64,000 nucleotides of DNA. Origin: CAYRYU01 sp964428355 (lineage in GTDB: Bacteria; Muiribacteriota; Ozemobacteria; Ozemobacterales; Ozemobacteraceae). Both the position numbers and the translations under genes were made by a program. The notes under the pieces are model-generated. The model did no database searches and was not told where the DNA came from. It worked only from the letters and a program-made list of their open reading frames with translations. Location: contig CAYRYU010000006.1 in the NCBI GenBank assembly GCA_964428355.1, positions 73,224-137,223 of the forward strand. The letters are read 5' to 3'. Below, piece after piece: positions 7,922-15,380 of the stretch (positions within the stretch are counted from its first letter, which is position 1; the number at the start of each line of letters is the position of its first letter).

Positions 7922-10180
7922 ATGCCCGTCGTCGGCATATCCGTTCCAAGGAAAGATGCGTGGGACAAGGTCACAGGAAAGGCGAAATACGTCGATGATT
8001 ACGCGTTCCCCGACATGTTGCACGCCGCGACGGTCCGGTCACCGGTTGCTTACGGAGTCCTGAAGAGGATCGACGTCTCGAAAGCAAAGGGGATGCCGGG
8101 CGTAAAAGCCATCCTGACCGCTACGGATATTCCCGGAAAGAACATCAACCCGTTGGTCCTCGATGACCAGCCCTTTCTCGCCGAAAAGTCCGTGAGGTTC
8201 CATGGCGAACCCGTCGCCCTGGTCGCTGCCGAAACTCCCGAACAGGCCTATGCGGCCGCCGCGGCCGTGGTTTGCGAGATCGACGAACTCGAGCCGGTCC
8301 TGACGATCCGGAAGGGCCTGGAAAAGGAATCTCCCCGTCTCTACAAGGACGACAACATCTTCTCGCGGTACGTGATCCGGAAGGGTGACGCGGCCGCCGC
8401 CCTCGCAAAGGCCGACAAGGTCTACGAGCGGGAATACGAAACGCCCTATCAGGAGCACGCCTACCTCGAAACTCAGGGAATGATCGCCGTCCCTGGAATC
8501 GAAGGGGCAATGACCGTCATCGGATCAATGCAATGCCCGTTTTACGTTCATGACGCGGTTTCCCAGATTCTGGGGATCTCCCGAAACAAGGTCCGGATCA
8601 TCCAGGCCACCACCGGCGGAGGTTTCGGGGGAAAAGAGGATTTCCCCTCCATCCTCGCAGGGCATTCCTCCCTGCTCGCCTGGAAACTGGGCCGCCCCGT
8701 CAAGCTCATCTACAAACGGGAAGAGGACATCGTCGCCAGCTCAAAGCGGCACCCCGCGACGATCAAGATGAAGATCGGGGTCGACCGCCGCGGAAAGATC
8801 GTCGCCGCCGACATCGACTACTACGTCGATGCGGGTGCGTTCGCCACCCTGAGCCCCATCGTGCTCTGGCGGGGAACCGTCCATGCGCTCGGTCCCTACA
8901 CATGCGAAAACGTCCTGATCAAATCCTATGCCGTCGCCACCAACAAGGTGCCATGCGGCGCTTACAGGGGGTTCGGTTCCCCCCAGGTAATATTCGCCGG
9001 TGAATCGGCTATAGACGAGATTGCGGAGGATCTGGACATGTGCCCTCTCCAGATCAGGCTCCTCAACGGGCTGAGGCTCGGCGACTCCACCGTTACCTCC
9101 CAGAAGCTCGATCAATCGTGTGGCCTGATGGATACTATCGAGAAGGCAGTCGAATCGGCAGGCTGGCAGGACAAATGGAAACACCCCACCGACCGTACCG
9201 GCAGGATCCGCTCCGGAATCGGGATCTCGACGATCTACTACGGGGTCGGGCTCGGGGCCGGCGGCAAGCACCTCGACCGGGCGGGTGCCAGCATGACGAT
9301 CCTGAAGGACGGTTCGGTCCAGTGTGCCGTGGGGAACACGGAGATGGGCCAGGGAGCCCGCACGGTCCTCGCCCAGATTGCGGCCGACGCTTTGGGAACC
9401 ACCTACGATTCGGTCCATGTCGTCGAGACTGATACCGCCTTCGTCCCCGATTCCGGGCCGACGGTGGCAAGCCGGACGACCTTCATGAGCGGAAATGCCC
9501 TGATCGCTGCCGCGCGGGACCTCCGTTCCCGGTTGCTTCCTCTTGCAGCCGAACTGCTGGGAATCGGTCCGGGCGAAGTCGACATGATCGACGGAAAGGC
9601 CCGGTCGATCAGGGAGAAAGCCAAAACCCTCCCCTTCCAGGATCTGGTGAAGGAGATGTACCTGCGCCGCCTCATGCCGAGCTCATTCGGTTGGTATATC
9701 GCCCCCGACACGGGTTTCGACAAGGAGACCGGCCAGGGGAACGCCTACTTCGCATACAGCTTCTGCACCAACATAGCCGAAGTCGAGGTCGACATGGATA
9801 CAGGCTCCATCAGGGTCACGCGCCTAACCTCGGCCCATGAAATGGGAAAAGCCATCAACCCCCAACAGGTCGAAGGTCAGATCGAAGGAGGTTCCCTTCA
9901 GGGCGTTGGATACGCGGTCATGGAGGAGATCGGCCATGACGCGAAAGGACGGATGCTTAACAACGCGTTTTCCACCTACATCCTTCCCACAACCGAGGAC
10001 GCGCCCGAGATGAACCCGATCATCGTCGAACATCCCTATTCGGAAGGCCCTTACGGGGCAAAGGGATTCGGAGAGGTTCCGCTCATGGGAATCGCCCCCG
10101 CCGTTGTCAACGCAATCTTCAACGCCACCGGAAAGAGGATTCGGAAAATTCCGGTCAAACCCGAGAAAATCGTCGGATGA
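7922..10180 (+). CDS. xanthine dehydrogenase family molybdopterin-binding subunit
   Basis: A 752-residue large subunit of a molybdenum hydroxylase (xanthine oxidase family). Cofactor motifs are complete: TTGGGFGGKED, CGAYRGFGSPQ, GNTEMGQGAR, and near the C terminus GPYGAKGFGEV, with E718 as the likely catalytic base. The iron-sulfur and FAD domains are missing, so partners are needed; the only matching small subunits here are encoded at 14018-15380. The true substrate (purine, aldehyde, CO or N-heterocycle) cannot be read from the sequence. The ATG lies behind GGGAGGTGG. A TATGAT hexamer at 7872-7877 may belong to its promoter, but no good -35 box is present. Confidence 0.9.
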   Translation: MPVVGISVPRKDAWDKVTGKAKYVDDYAFPDMLHAATVRSPVAYGVLKRIDVSKAKGMPGVKAILTATDIPGKNINPLVLDDQPFLAEKSVRFHGEPVALVAAETPEQAYAAAAAVVCEIDELEPVLTIRKGLEKESPRLYKDDNIFSRYVIRKGDAAAALAKADKVYEREYETPYQEHAYLETQGMIAVPGIEGAMTVIGSMQCPFYVHDAVSQILGISRNKVRIIQATTGGGFGGKEDFPSILAGHSSLLAWKLGRPVKLIYKREEDIVASSKRHPATIKMKIGVDRRGKIVAADIDYYVDAGAFATLSPIVLWRGTVHALGPYTCENVLIKSYAVATNKVPCGAYRGFGSPQVIFAGESAIDEIAEDLDMCPLQIRLLNGLRLGDSTVTSQKLDQSCGLMDTIEKAVESAGWQDKWKHPTDRTGRIRSGIGISTIYYGVGLGAGGKHLDRAGASMTILKDGSVQCAVGNTEMGQGARTVLAQIAADALGTTYDSVHVVETDTAFVPDSGPTVASRTTFMSGNALIAAARDLRSRLLPLAAELLGIGPGEVDMIDGKARSIREKAKTLPFQDLVKEMYLRRLMPSSFGWYIAPDTGFDKETGQGNAYFAYSFCTNIAEVEVDMDTGSIRVTRLTSAHEMGKAINPQQVEGQIEGGSLQGVGYAVMEEIGHDAKGRMLNNAFSTYILPTTEDAPEMNPIIVEHPYSEGPYGAKGFGEVPLMGIAPAVVNAIFNATGKRIRKIPVKPEKIVG

Positions 10181-10225
10181 GTGTTTTACCCCGAGGTTGG
10201 GTCCCAGAACGGGAGGAATGAGCTA

Positions 10226-11491
10226 ATGGCCAACGAGGCGAGTGTTACCCCGCAGGCTCCGGTCGACAGGAAGATCCTTTCCGAAATCCCCTGGGATCTC
10301 GGAAAGATCGGCGTTTTCATCCTTGTCATGGTGGTCCTTTTCCTCTACACGAGGGCCTGTCCGTTTTCTTCCGGCACCTATTGGGATCTCTTCCTTGCCA
10401 GGGACTTCGACCTCAACGTAGGCCTCTCCATCCTCCCGGAGACGATCGCCTTCAACGTCGCCCAGTCCTCGCTCTCGATCATCGGCCTGAAAGCGCTGTA
10501 TCATTTCGTCTTCTTCGTGCTCTGCCTCGCCATAATGGTCTGGGTTTTCAAGGGGAACGAAATGATCCCGGGGGTGATAGTACTTTGTGTCTTCGCCTTC
10601 ACCGTTCAACCCCTGATCAGTTTGCGCTGGATGCTCCAGCTCATTTTCATGCTCGGAGTTATGATCGCGTTCGAAGGGGACACGATGAAGGGCAGCTTCG
10701 GGGTCCTCCTGATTCCTTTCACCGCCGCCGCGAGCCTTCTGGGCCTCAACGCCTGGATGCTCCTGATCCTGATAGCCTGCCACGCCCTCTTCACCCCCAA
10801 ATGCCGGCTTTCTCTCATCCTCTGCGGCCTCATCGGAGTCCTGTTCTTCCCCGAAGGACCCGCCGCGGCACTGAATTCGGACATCTCGATCTTTTCGCAG
10901 TTCGTCCATCCGGAGGATACGAAGCTTCTGAACCTTCTCGCGGGGATTTTCCTCATGCCCACGTTGCTGAATCTTCCAAGGCTGGTCGAGGAAAAGTTCG
11001 CCAACCTGGTGTTCTTCGCAATCACCGGTTTTTTTGCGCTCCTGAATCCCGGGAACATCTTCTCGTTCATAGCTCTGGGGGCGGTCCTCCTTCTCGACTC
11101 CCTCTCGGAGATTGAGCCGTTCTCCCCCAACGGACAGTTGCTCGGGACGATCGTGATCGTGGCGATAATCCATCTCTTCCTTTTCCTGAACCCCTCGGGT
11201 TTCAGTCTGAATCCATCAGTGCGGGGGGAGCTCGGCCAGACGCTCGAACCCCTCATCAAGGGAGAGATAATCGGCCGCAGGATCCAGCCGCACGAAATCG
11301 GGGAACTGGCGTGGAAGGGGCTCGTGAAGGTCGAAACCCCGGACCTCGAGAAGTTCCGCCGGTTGCCGTATCTGGAGGTCATGGCGGATGCCGAGGGCTT
11401 CCGCCTCCAGATCCCCGAGGAGTTCCGGATGAAAGAAGAGGCCGCTTCGGCTACGCCGGTCCTCGCGGAAGAACCCGGAAACGATGGCTGA
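10226..11491 (+). CDS. polytopic membrane protein of unknown function
   Basis: A 421-residue protein with about nine hydrophobic helices between residues 20 and 325 and a soluble C-terminal tail of about 90 residues. A tripeptide-rich periplasmic loop follows helix 1 (RACPFSSGTYWDLFLARDFD), a layout seen in polytopic glycosyltransferase- or mannosyltransferase-like proteins, though no motif proves that. The ATG at 10226 is chosen because GGGAGGA lies 8 nt upstream; a GTG directly after the previous stop has no such site. The next gene (sirtuin) starts inside its 3' end with an 8-bp overlap, which suggests translational coupling. Confidence 0.75.
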   Translation: MANEASVTPQAPVDRKILSEIPWDLGKIGVFILVMVVLFLYTRACPFSSGTYWDLFLARDFDLNVGLSILPETIAFNVAQSSLSIIGLKALYHFVFFVLCLAIMVWVFKGNEMIPGVIVLCVFAFTVQPLISLRWMLQLIFMLGVMIAFEGDTMKGSFGVLLIPFTAAASLLGLNAWMLLILIACHALFTPKCRLSLILCGLIGVLFFPEGPAAALNSDISIFSQFVHPEDTKLLNLLAGIFLMPTLLNLPRLVEEKFANLVFFAITGFFALLNPGNIFSFIALGAVLLLDSLSEIEPFSPNGQLLGTIVIVAIIHLFLFLNPSGFSLNPSVRGELGQTLEPLIKGEIIGRRIQPHEIGELAWKGLVKVETPDLEKFRRLPYLEVMADAEGFRLQIPEEFRMKEEAASATPVLAEEPGNDG

Positions 11492-12203
11492 AAAGGCCCG
11501 GACCGACTCCGTCGTCGTTTTGACCGGGGCGGGAATCTCCCGCGAATCCGGCCTGGACACGTTTCGCGATGCCGGAGGAATCTGGCAGAAAGCCAACATC
11601 GAAGAGGTGGCGACCCCGGAAGGGTTCGCAGCCGATCCCGTAAAAGTCCATGGATTCTATAATGGGTTGAGGAACGATCTCGCCTCCGGAAAAGTGAATC
11701 CCAACCCCGCCCATGTCGCCCTTGCTGAGCTCGAACATGCCTGGAAGGGGGAATTCCTCCTCGTCACACAGAATGTCGACGACCTTCACGAGCGCGCCGG
11801 ATCGAGGAATCTGGTCCACATGCATGGAGAACTCCTGAAGGGAAGATGCCTCGACTGCGGCGAAGTGCTTCCCTGGCCGGGCGAGATGACCGTCGATTCG
11901 GTCTGCCCGAAATGCGGTTTCCAGGGAAAGATCAGGCCCCACATCGTCTGGTTCGGCGAAGTCCCTCTCGAGATGCCCCGGATCCACCACGCCCTCGCGA
12001 ACTGCCGCATCTTCATAGCGATCGGGACTTCCGGAAACGTCTACCCGGCTGCGGGTTTCGTCGAACGTGCCAAGGAGATCGGAAACGCCCATACGGTCGA
12101 GTTGAACCTCGAGCCATCAAAGGGAGCGACCCTCTTCGACGAGAAAATATACGGGCCCGCCTCTCAGGTGGTTCCCGCCTACGTGAAGAGAAAGCTGGCC
12201 TGA
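11484..12203 (+). CDS. cobB: SIR2-family NAD-dependent protein deacylase
   Basis: A 239-residue sirtuin that removes acyl groups from protein lysines, consuming NAD+. Motifs: GAGIS (15-19) for NAD, TQNVDDLH (95-102), catalytic H114 in HMHGE, a zinc site C122-x2-C125 and C141-x2-C144, and GTSGNVYPAAG for the nucleotide. In CobB/SIRT5 enzymes a YxxR pair recognises succinyl or malonyl lysine; here the corresponding segment is Y59-N-G-L-R63, so the Arg is displaced by one residue and acyl preference is uncertain. It overlaps the membrane-protein gene by 8 bp. A strong bidirectional terminator follows. Confidence 0.88.
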   Translation: MAEKARTDSVVVLTGAGISRESGLDTFRDAGGIWQKANIEEVATPEGFAADPVKVHGFYNGLRNDLASGKVNPNPAHVALAELEHAWKGEFLLVTQNVDDLHERAGSRNLVHMHGELLKGRCLDCGEVLPWPGEMTVDSVCPKCGFQGKIRPHIVWFGEVPLEMPRIHHALANCRIFIAIGTSGNVYPAAGFVERAKEIGNAHTVELNLEPSKGATLFDEKIYGPASQVVPAYVKRKLA

Positions 12204-12248
12204 AGACGCTCCCCCCCGAGGTTTTTCCCCCGGGAGTGCCGGAAAAAG

Positions 12249-12277
12249 AAGCGGCACCGGTTTCACCGGTGCCGCTT
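12249..12277. terminator. bidirectional rho-independent terminator
   Basis: A perfect inverted repeat with 13-bp arms (12249-12261 and 12265-12277, core GCGGCACCGGT) and a 3-nt loop lies between the convergent sirtuin and phospholipase D-like genes. It is flanked by an A-rich run on the left and TTCC on the right. Confidence 0.8.
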
Positions 12278-12291
12278 TCCTAAACCCAGCT

Positions 12292-13815
12292 TCAAATGAG
12301 CGGACGCAACCACCCCAGTTTCCGGATCAGGTTGATCTTCTTGATCATCTCGGGGTCGACATGCTGTTCCGGACCGAAAACGGGAGTGACTTTCCCATCC
12401 CGCTCCCGCTTGATCTTGTATTCGAGGACGGGGTTCATATCCTTGTAGATTCTGCCCCGGACCATCGTTCCGAAGGGCCTGTCTAGGACGGCCGCGACGA
12501 TTTCCGAATTGACCTGTTCGCTCAAAGGATCCATGTTGTAGGAACCGATGACGGTCAACTGGGAGTCGAAGGTGAAGGTCTTGGAGTGAATCCGCTCGTT
12601 TTCGGAGGGGGCTACCATCAGCCGGAGGGTGGGCATTTCTTTCAGGAGTCTCATCCAGTCTTCGGAGAGGAAAGCCTGGCAGTAGATGGCATCCGTGGAT
12701 TTTGCACTGTTGGAGTGGATCACGATCTTTACCCCACGTTCGGATGCCCTCTTGAGGGCGGCTTCGGCGGTTTCGGTGAGAACCACGTAGGGGTTCTGGA
12801 TCATGATCTCTTCCTTGGAGGCGTCGATGAACTTGACAAGAGCCGGGGTGATGCCGTTCAGCGCGCCGCAACGGGAATACTTGTCGATGATTTTCACCTG
12901 CTTGGCCCGCTCACCTCTCCACATGTCGAAAGAGGCATACCCGGTGAGCTCTTTGTATTTCGAGATCTCGGCGTTCATCTCCACGAGTGCTTCGCGAAGC
13001 TTGTCCGAAAGATTCGCCTTGGTGGGATCGTACAATCCCATTCCGCTGATGTATTTGGACATGACGCGGTAGGCTAGATCCATGCGGGCGGATTGGTCGT
13101 CGAAATTGATCTTGTCCGGCTTGACCAGAGTGTTCTTGAGATAACCCCACTCGTCATCGAACGCTTTTTTGAGCTGGGCGGCAACTCCCTGGCCTTCCAT
13201 GAGAATGTCGGTGTCCCGATAGACGATGTCATTTTCGCCCTTCCCGACGAAGTAATCGGCCCCGATGTTCTTGCCTCCGATCAGGCTCCGGAAACCGTCG
13301 ATAAGGAGCATCTTGTCGTGGTTCGAAGCGAGAAGTTGCCGGAAATCGGTGAAAAGTTTCAGGAAATTCTTGACGCAGGAGTTGTAGAGCCTGATCTGAA
13401 TGTTGGGATACCCGGAAAGCTCCTCGAGCTTGTCCTTCATGCCCTTCATGTACCCCGAGTTGGCGATCCGCCAGTCGATCATGAGCCGGATCTTGATCCC
13501 CTGCTTGGCCTTCTTGGCAAGGAGGCCCAAAAAGGCCTGGCCGAAAATGTCCTTGTCGATGATGAAATACGTGCAATCGATCGTGGACTTCGCGTCCTCG
13601 ACCATCTTCCAACGGCTATACCAGGATTCCGGGTTCTGCCAGAGGTATCGGACCTTGGCCGTCTCCTCGGAACCCGACTGAAGTTCGTGGAAAGCCTTTT
13701 CCAGCTCGGGATTGGCGACCGCGGGTTTGTAATCCGCCGCCCGCACCACCGAGGTCAGGAGAAGTCCCGCAATGAGGACCATCAAAAACAGGGCAATTTT
13801 CCTATTCCTTGTCAT
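12292..13815 (-). CDS. exported phospholipase D/cardiolipin synthase-like protein
   Basis: A 507-residue protein with a signal peptide (about 1-26, cleavage near VRA-AD). Unlike the protein at 652, both catalytic motifs are complete HxKx4D: H166-D-K168 with D173 and H410-S-K412 with D417, each followed by a GSYN/GGKN-type turn. This predicts an active two-lobed phosphodiesterase or phosphatidyltransferase in the periplasm. Exported members include Pld-type lipases and cardiolipin synthase-like enzymes; the actual substrate is not evident. The ATG lies behind GGGAGGGGAG, and a sigma-70-like promoter at 13848-13876 serves it. It is a single-gene unit that ends at the shared terminator. Confidence 0.85.
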   Translation of the reverse strand: MTRNRKIALFLMVLIAGLLLTSVVRAADYKPAVANPELEKAFHELQSGSEETAKVRYLWQNPESWYSRWKMVEDAKSTIDCTYFIIDKDIFGQAFLGLLAKKAKQGIKIRLMIDWRIANSGYMKGMKDKLEELSGYPNIQIRLYNSCVKNFLKLFTDFRQLLASNHDKMLLIDGFRSLIGGKNIGADYFVGKGENDIVYRDTDILMEGQGVAAQLKKAFDDEWGYLKNTLVKPDKINFDDQSARMDLAYRVMSKYISGMGLYDPTKANLSDKLREALVEMNAEISKYKELTGYASFDMWRGERAKQVKIIDKYSRCGALNGITPALVKFIDASKEEIMIQNPYVVLTETAEAALKRASERGVKIVIHSNSAKSTDAIYCQAFLSEDWMRLLKEMPTLRLMVAPSENERIHSKTFTFDSQLTVIGSYNMDPLSEQVNSEIVAAVLDRPFGTMVRGRIYKDMNPVLEYKIKRERDGKVTPVFGPEQHVDPEMIKKINLIRKLGWLRPLI

Positions 13816-13847
13816 ACTCCCCTCCCTGAAAAATGGGATACCATATT

Positions 13848-13876
13848 ACTTTAACGGGAAATCCCAGCCTCGTCAA
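13848..13876 (-). promoter_or_regulatory. sigma-70-like promoter for the phospholipase D-like gene
   Basis: On the reverse strand TTGACG (13871-13876) is followed, after a 17-nt spacer, by TAAAGT (13848-13853). Predicted transcription start is near 13841, giving a leader of about 25 nt that contains the ribosome site. Confidence 0.45.
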
Positions 13877-13949
13877 GTTTCCCTGCCCTCGGAAAGGGCT
13901 CCCGACCCAACGGTGGAAAGGAATCGGGATGAAAGGGTTCCCCAAGAGG

Positions 13950-13979
13950 GTGACAAACCTTTTGTCGCTTGGGTATAAT
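13950..13979 (+). promoter_or_regulatory. sigma-70-like promoter for the molybdenum hydroxylase operon
   Basis: GTGACA (13950-13955), an 18-nt spacer and a consensus TATAAT (13974-13979). Predicted start near 13986, which leaves a leader of about 30 nt with AGGAGGGGG before the FAD-subunit gene. The leader is too short for a molybdenum-cofactor or purine riboswitch. Confidence 0.6.
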
Positions 13980-14017
13980 CATCCAAGCTGAAAATCCTTT
14001 CGAAACCAGGAGGGGGA

Positions 14018-14872
14018 ATGCTGAAAAATCTGACTGCAGTCTTACGTCCGTCTTCCATCGAGGAGGCCTGTTCCTTGCTTGCCGACAAGGGCAGGAAGCA
14101 CGCAATTCTGGCGGGCGGAACACACATAGCCGGGCTCGAGGATCCTTCGATCGAGGTTCTCGTCGATCTGGGCGGCCTCCACCTTTCCTATATCCGGAAA
14201 TCCCCCGAAGGGTTTTCGATCGGGGCGATGACCCCGGTCCAGGATGTTTTCAAGTCCGCCGTCCTGACCGGGCCCGCCGGGGATGTGCTCAGATCCGCCG
14301 CCGGAAAAATCGGATCCACCCTGCTCCGAAACGCCGTCACGGTCGGGGGAAACCTCACCTGCGTCTTCCCCTGGTCGGACCTCCCGCCGGTTTTCCTTGC
14401 GCTGGACGCCTCGGTCCTCATCAGACGGGGGCCTCCCAAGAAGACCGTCCTGGTTAAGAACCTCCTCGAGCAGAATCCAAGGCAGTTTTTGGACCCCAAC
14501 GACATCGTCGTCGAGATCGGCATTCCGAACCTGCCGCCGGCAACGGGAACCGCTTTCGCCAAGTTCGCAAAGACCAGCAACGATTATGCCCTCATTACCG
14601 TTGCATCCCGCCTGACCCTTGCTGAGGGACGGATCTCCGGTGCCCGGATCGCCCTCAACGGCTGCGTGAAGAGGCCGCAACGCCGTGAGAACGCCGAACA
14701 GCATCTTCTTGGGAAGGCTCCCTCCGTAGCGCTCTTGAGGGAAGCCGCCCGGATGGCATTGAACGAGATGGAGATGACCCAGGATTTCCGCGCATCCCTG
14801 GAATACCGTCAGGAAGTCGCGGAGGTTCTCGTTCGCCGGTGCCTCGAGGAAGCCCTCGAGAAGGCCCGGTGA
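14018..14872 (+). CDS. FAD-binding subunit of molybdenum hydroxylase
   Basis: A 284-residue protein of the CoxM/XdhB medium-subunit family. The N-terminal half holds the FAD-binding signature LAGGTHIAGL (31-40) and SIGAMTPVQDV, then IGSTLLRNAVTVGGNLTCVFPWSDL, where the TVGGN turn contacts the flavin. The C-terminal half is the CO-dehydrogenase flavoprotein C-terminal domain. It passes electrons from the 2Fe-2S subunit to the final acceptor. It is the first gene of a four-gene operon (FAD subunit, 2Fe-2S subunit, molybdenum subunit, TPR/HEAT protein) with short gaps or overlaps. Confidence 0.9.
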   Translation: MLKNLTAVLRPSSIEEACSLLADKGRKHAILAGGTHIAGLEDPSIEVLVDLGGLHLSYIRKSPEGFSIGAMTPVQDVFKSAVLTGPAGDVLRSAAGKIGSTLLRNAVTVGGNLTCVFPWSDLPPVFLALDASVLIRRGPPKKTVLVKNLLEQNPRQFLDPNDIVVEIGIPNLPPATGTAFAKFAKTSNDYALITVASRLTLAEGRISGARIALNGCVKRPQRRENAEQHLLGKAPSVALLREAARMALNEMEMTQDFRASLEYRQEVAEVLVRRCLEEALEKAR

Positions 14873-14891
14873 GGGAAAAGGAGACTGACGG

Positions 14892-15380
14892 ATGAAATTG
14901 CAGTTGACGATCAACGGAATCAGGAAAAATCTCGAGATCCAGCCCCAGGCGATCCTTCTGGATGTCCTTCGCGACGCGGGATACAAGAGCGTCAAACGGG
15001 GATGCGGCGAAGGGAGTTGCGGGGCCTGTGCGGTAATGATCAACGGCCGGCCCAGGAACTCCTGCCTCGTTTTCGCCGCCCAATGCGAAGGAGCGGTGAT
15101 CCTCACCGTGGAAGGCCTCGGGACGCACAAGAAACCCCATCCTCTCCAGAAGGCTTTCGTCCAGCACGGAGCCACCCAGTGCGGGTTCTGCAATCCGGGC
15201 TCCCTGATCGCGGCGAAGGCACTCCTAGACCACAACCACGCTCCCACCGAGCACGACGTCAAGGAGGCCCTCGATGGGAACCTCTGCCGCTGCACAGGCT
15301 ACATCAAGAGAATCGAAGCGGTTCTTGACGCAGCCAAGACCATGAGCGAAAATCCGCCGACCGAAGGAGGTGACCGGTGA
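14892..15380 (+). CDS. 2Fe-2S subunit of molybdenum hydroxylase
   Basis: A 162-residue CoxS/XdhC-type small subunit. The plant-ferredoxin-like cluster is bound by C38, C43, C46 and C58 (CGEGSCGACAV), and the second, all-helical cluster by C97, C100, C132 and C134 (CGFCNPG and LCRCTGY). It relays electrons from the molybdenum centre to FAD. The length is normal for the family. It starts behind AAAGGAGA, 19 bp after the FAD-subunit gene, and its TGA shares a base with the next start codon (TGATG), so the operon is translationally coupled. Confidence 0.92.
   Translation: MKLQLTINGIRKNLEIQPQAILLDVLRDAGYKSVKRGCGEGSCGACAVMINGRPRNSCLVFAAQCEGAVILTVEGLGTHKKPHPLQKAFVQHGATQCGFCNPGSLIAAKALLDHNHAPTEHDVKEALDGNLCRCTGYIKRIEAVLDAAKTMSENPPTEGGDR

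Noticed and set aside
13816..14017. Riboswitch upstream of the molybdenum hydroxylase operon
   Set aside because: The predicted leader is about 30 nt, too short for a molybdenum-cofactor, purine or other known riboswitch.
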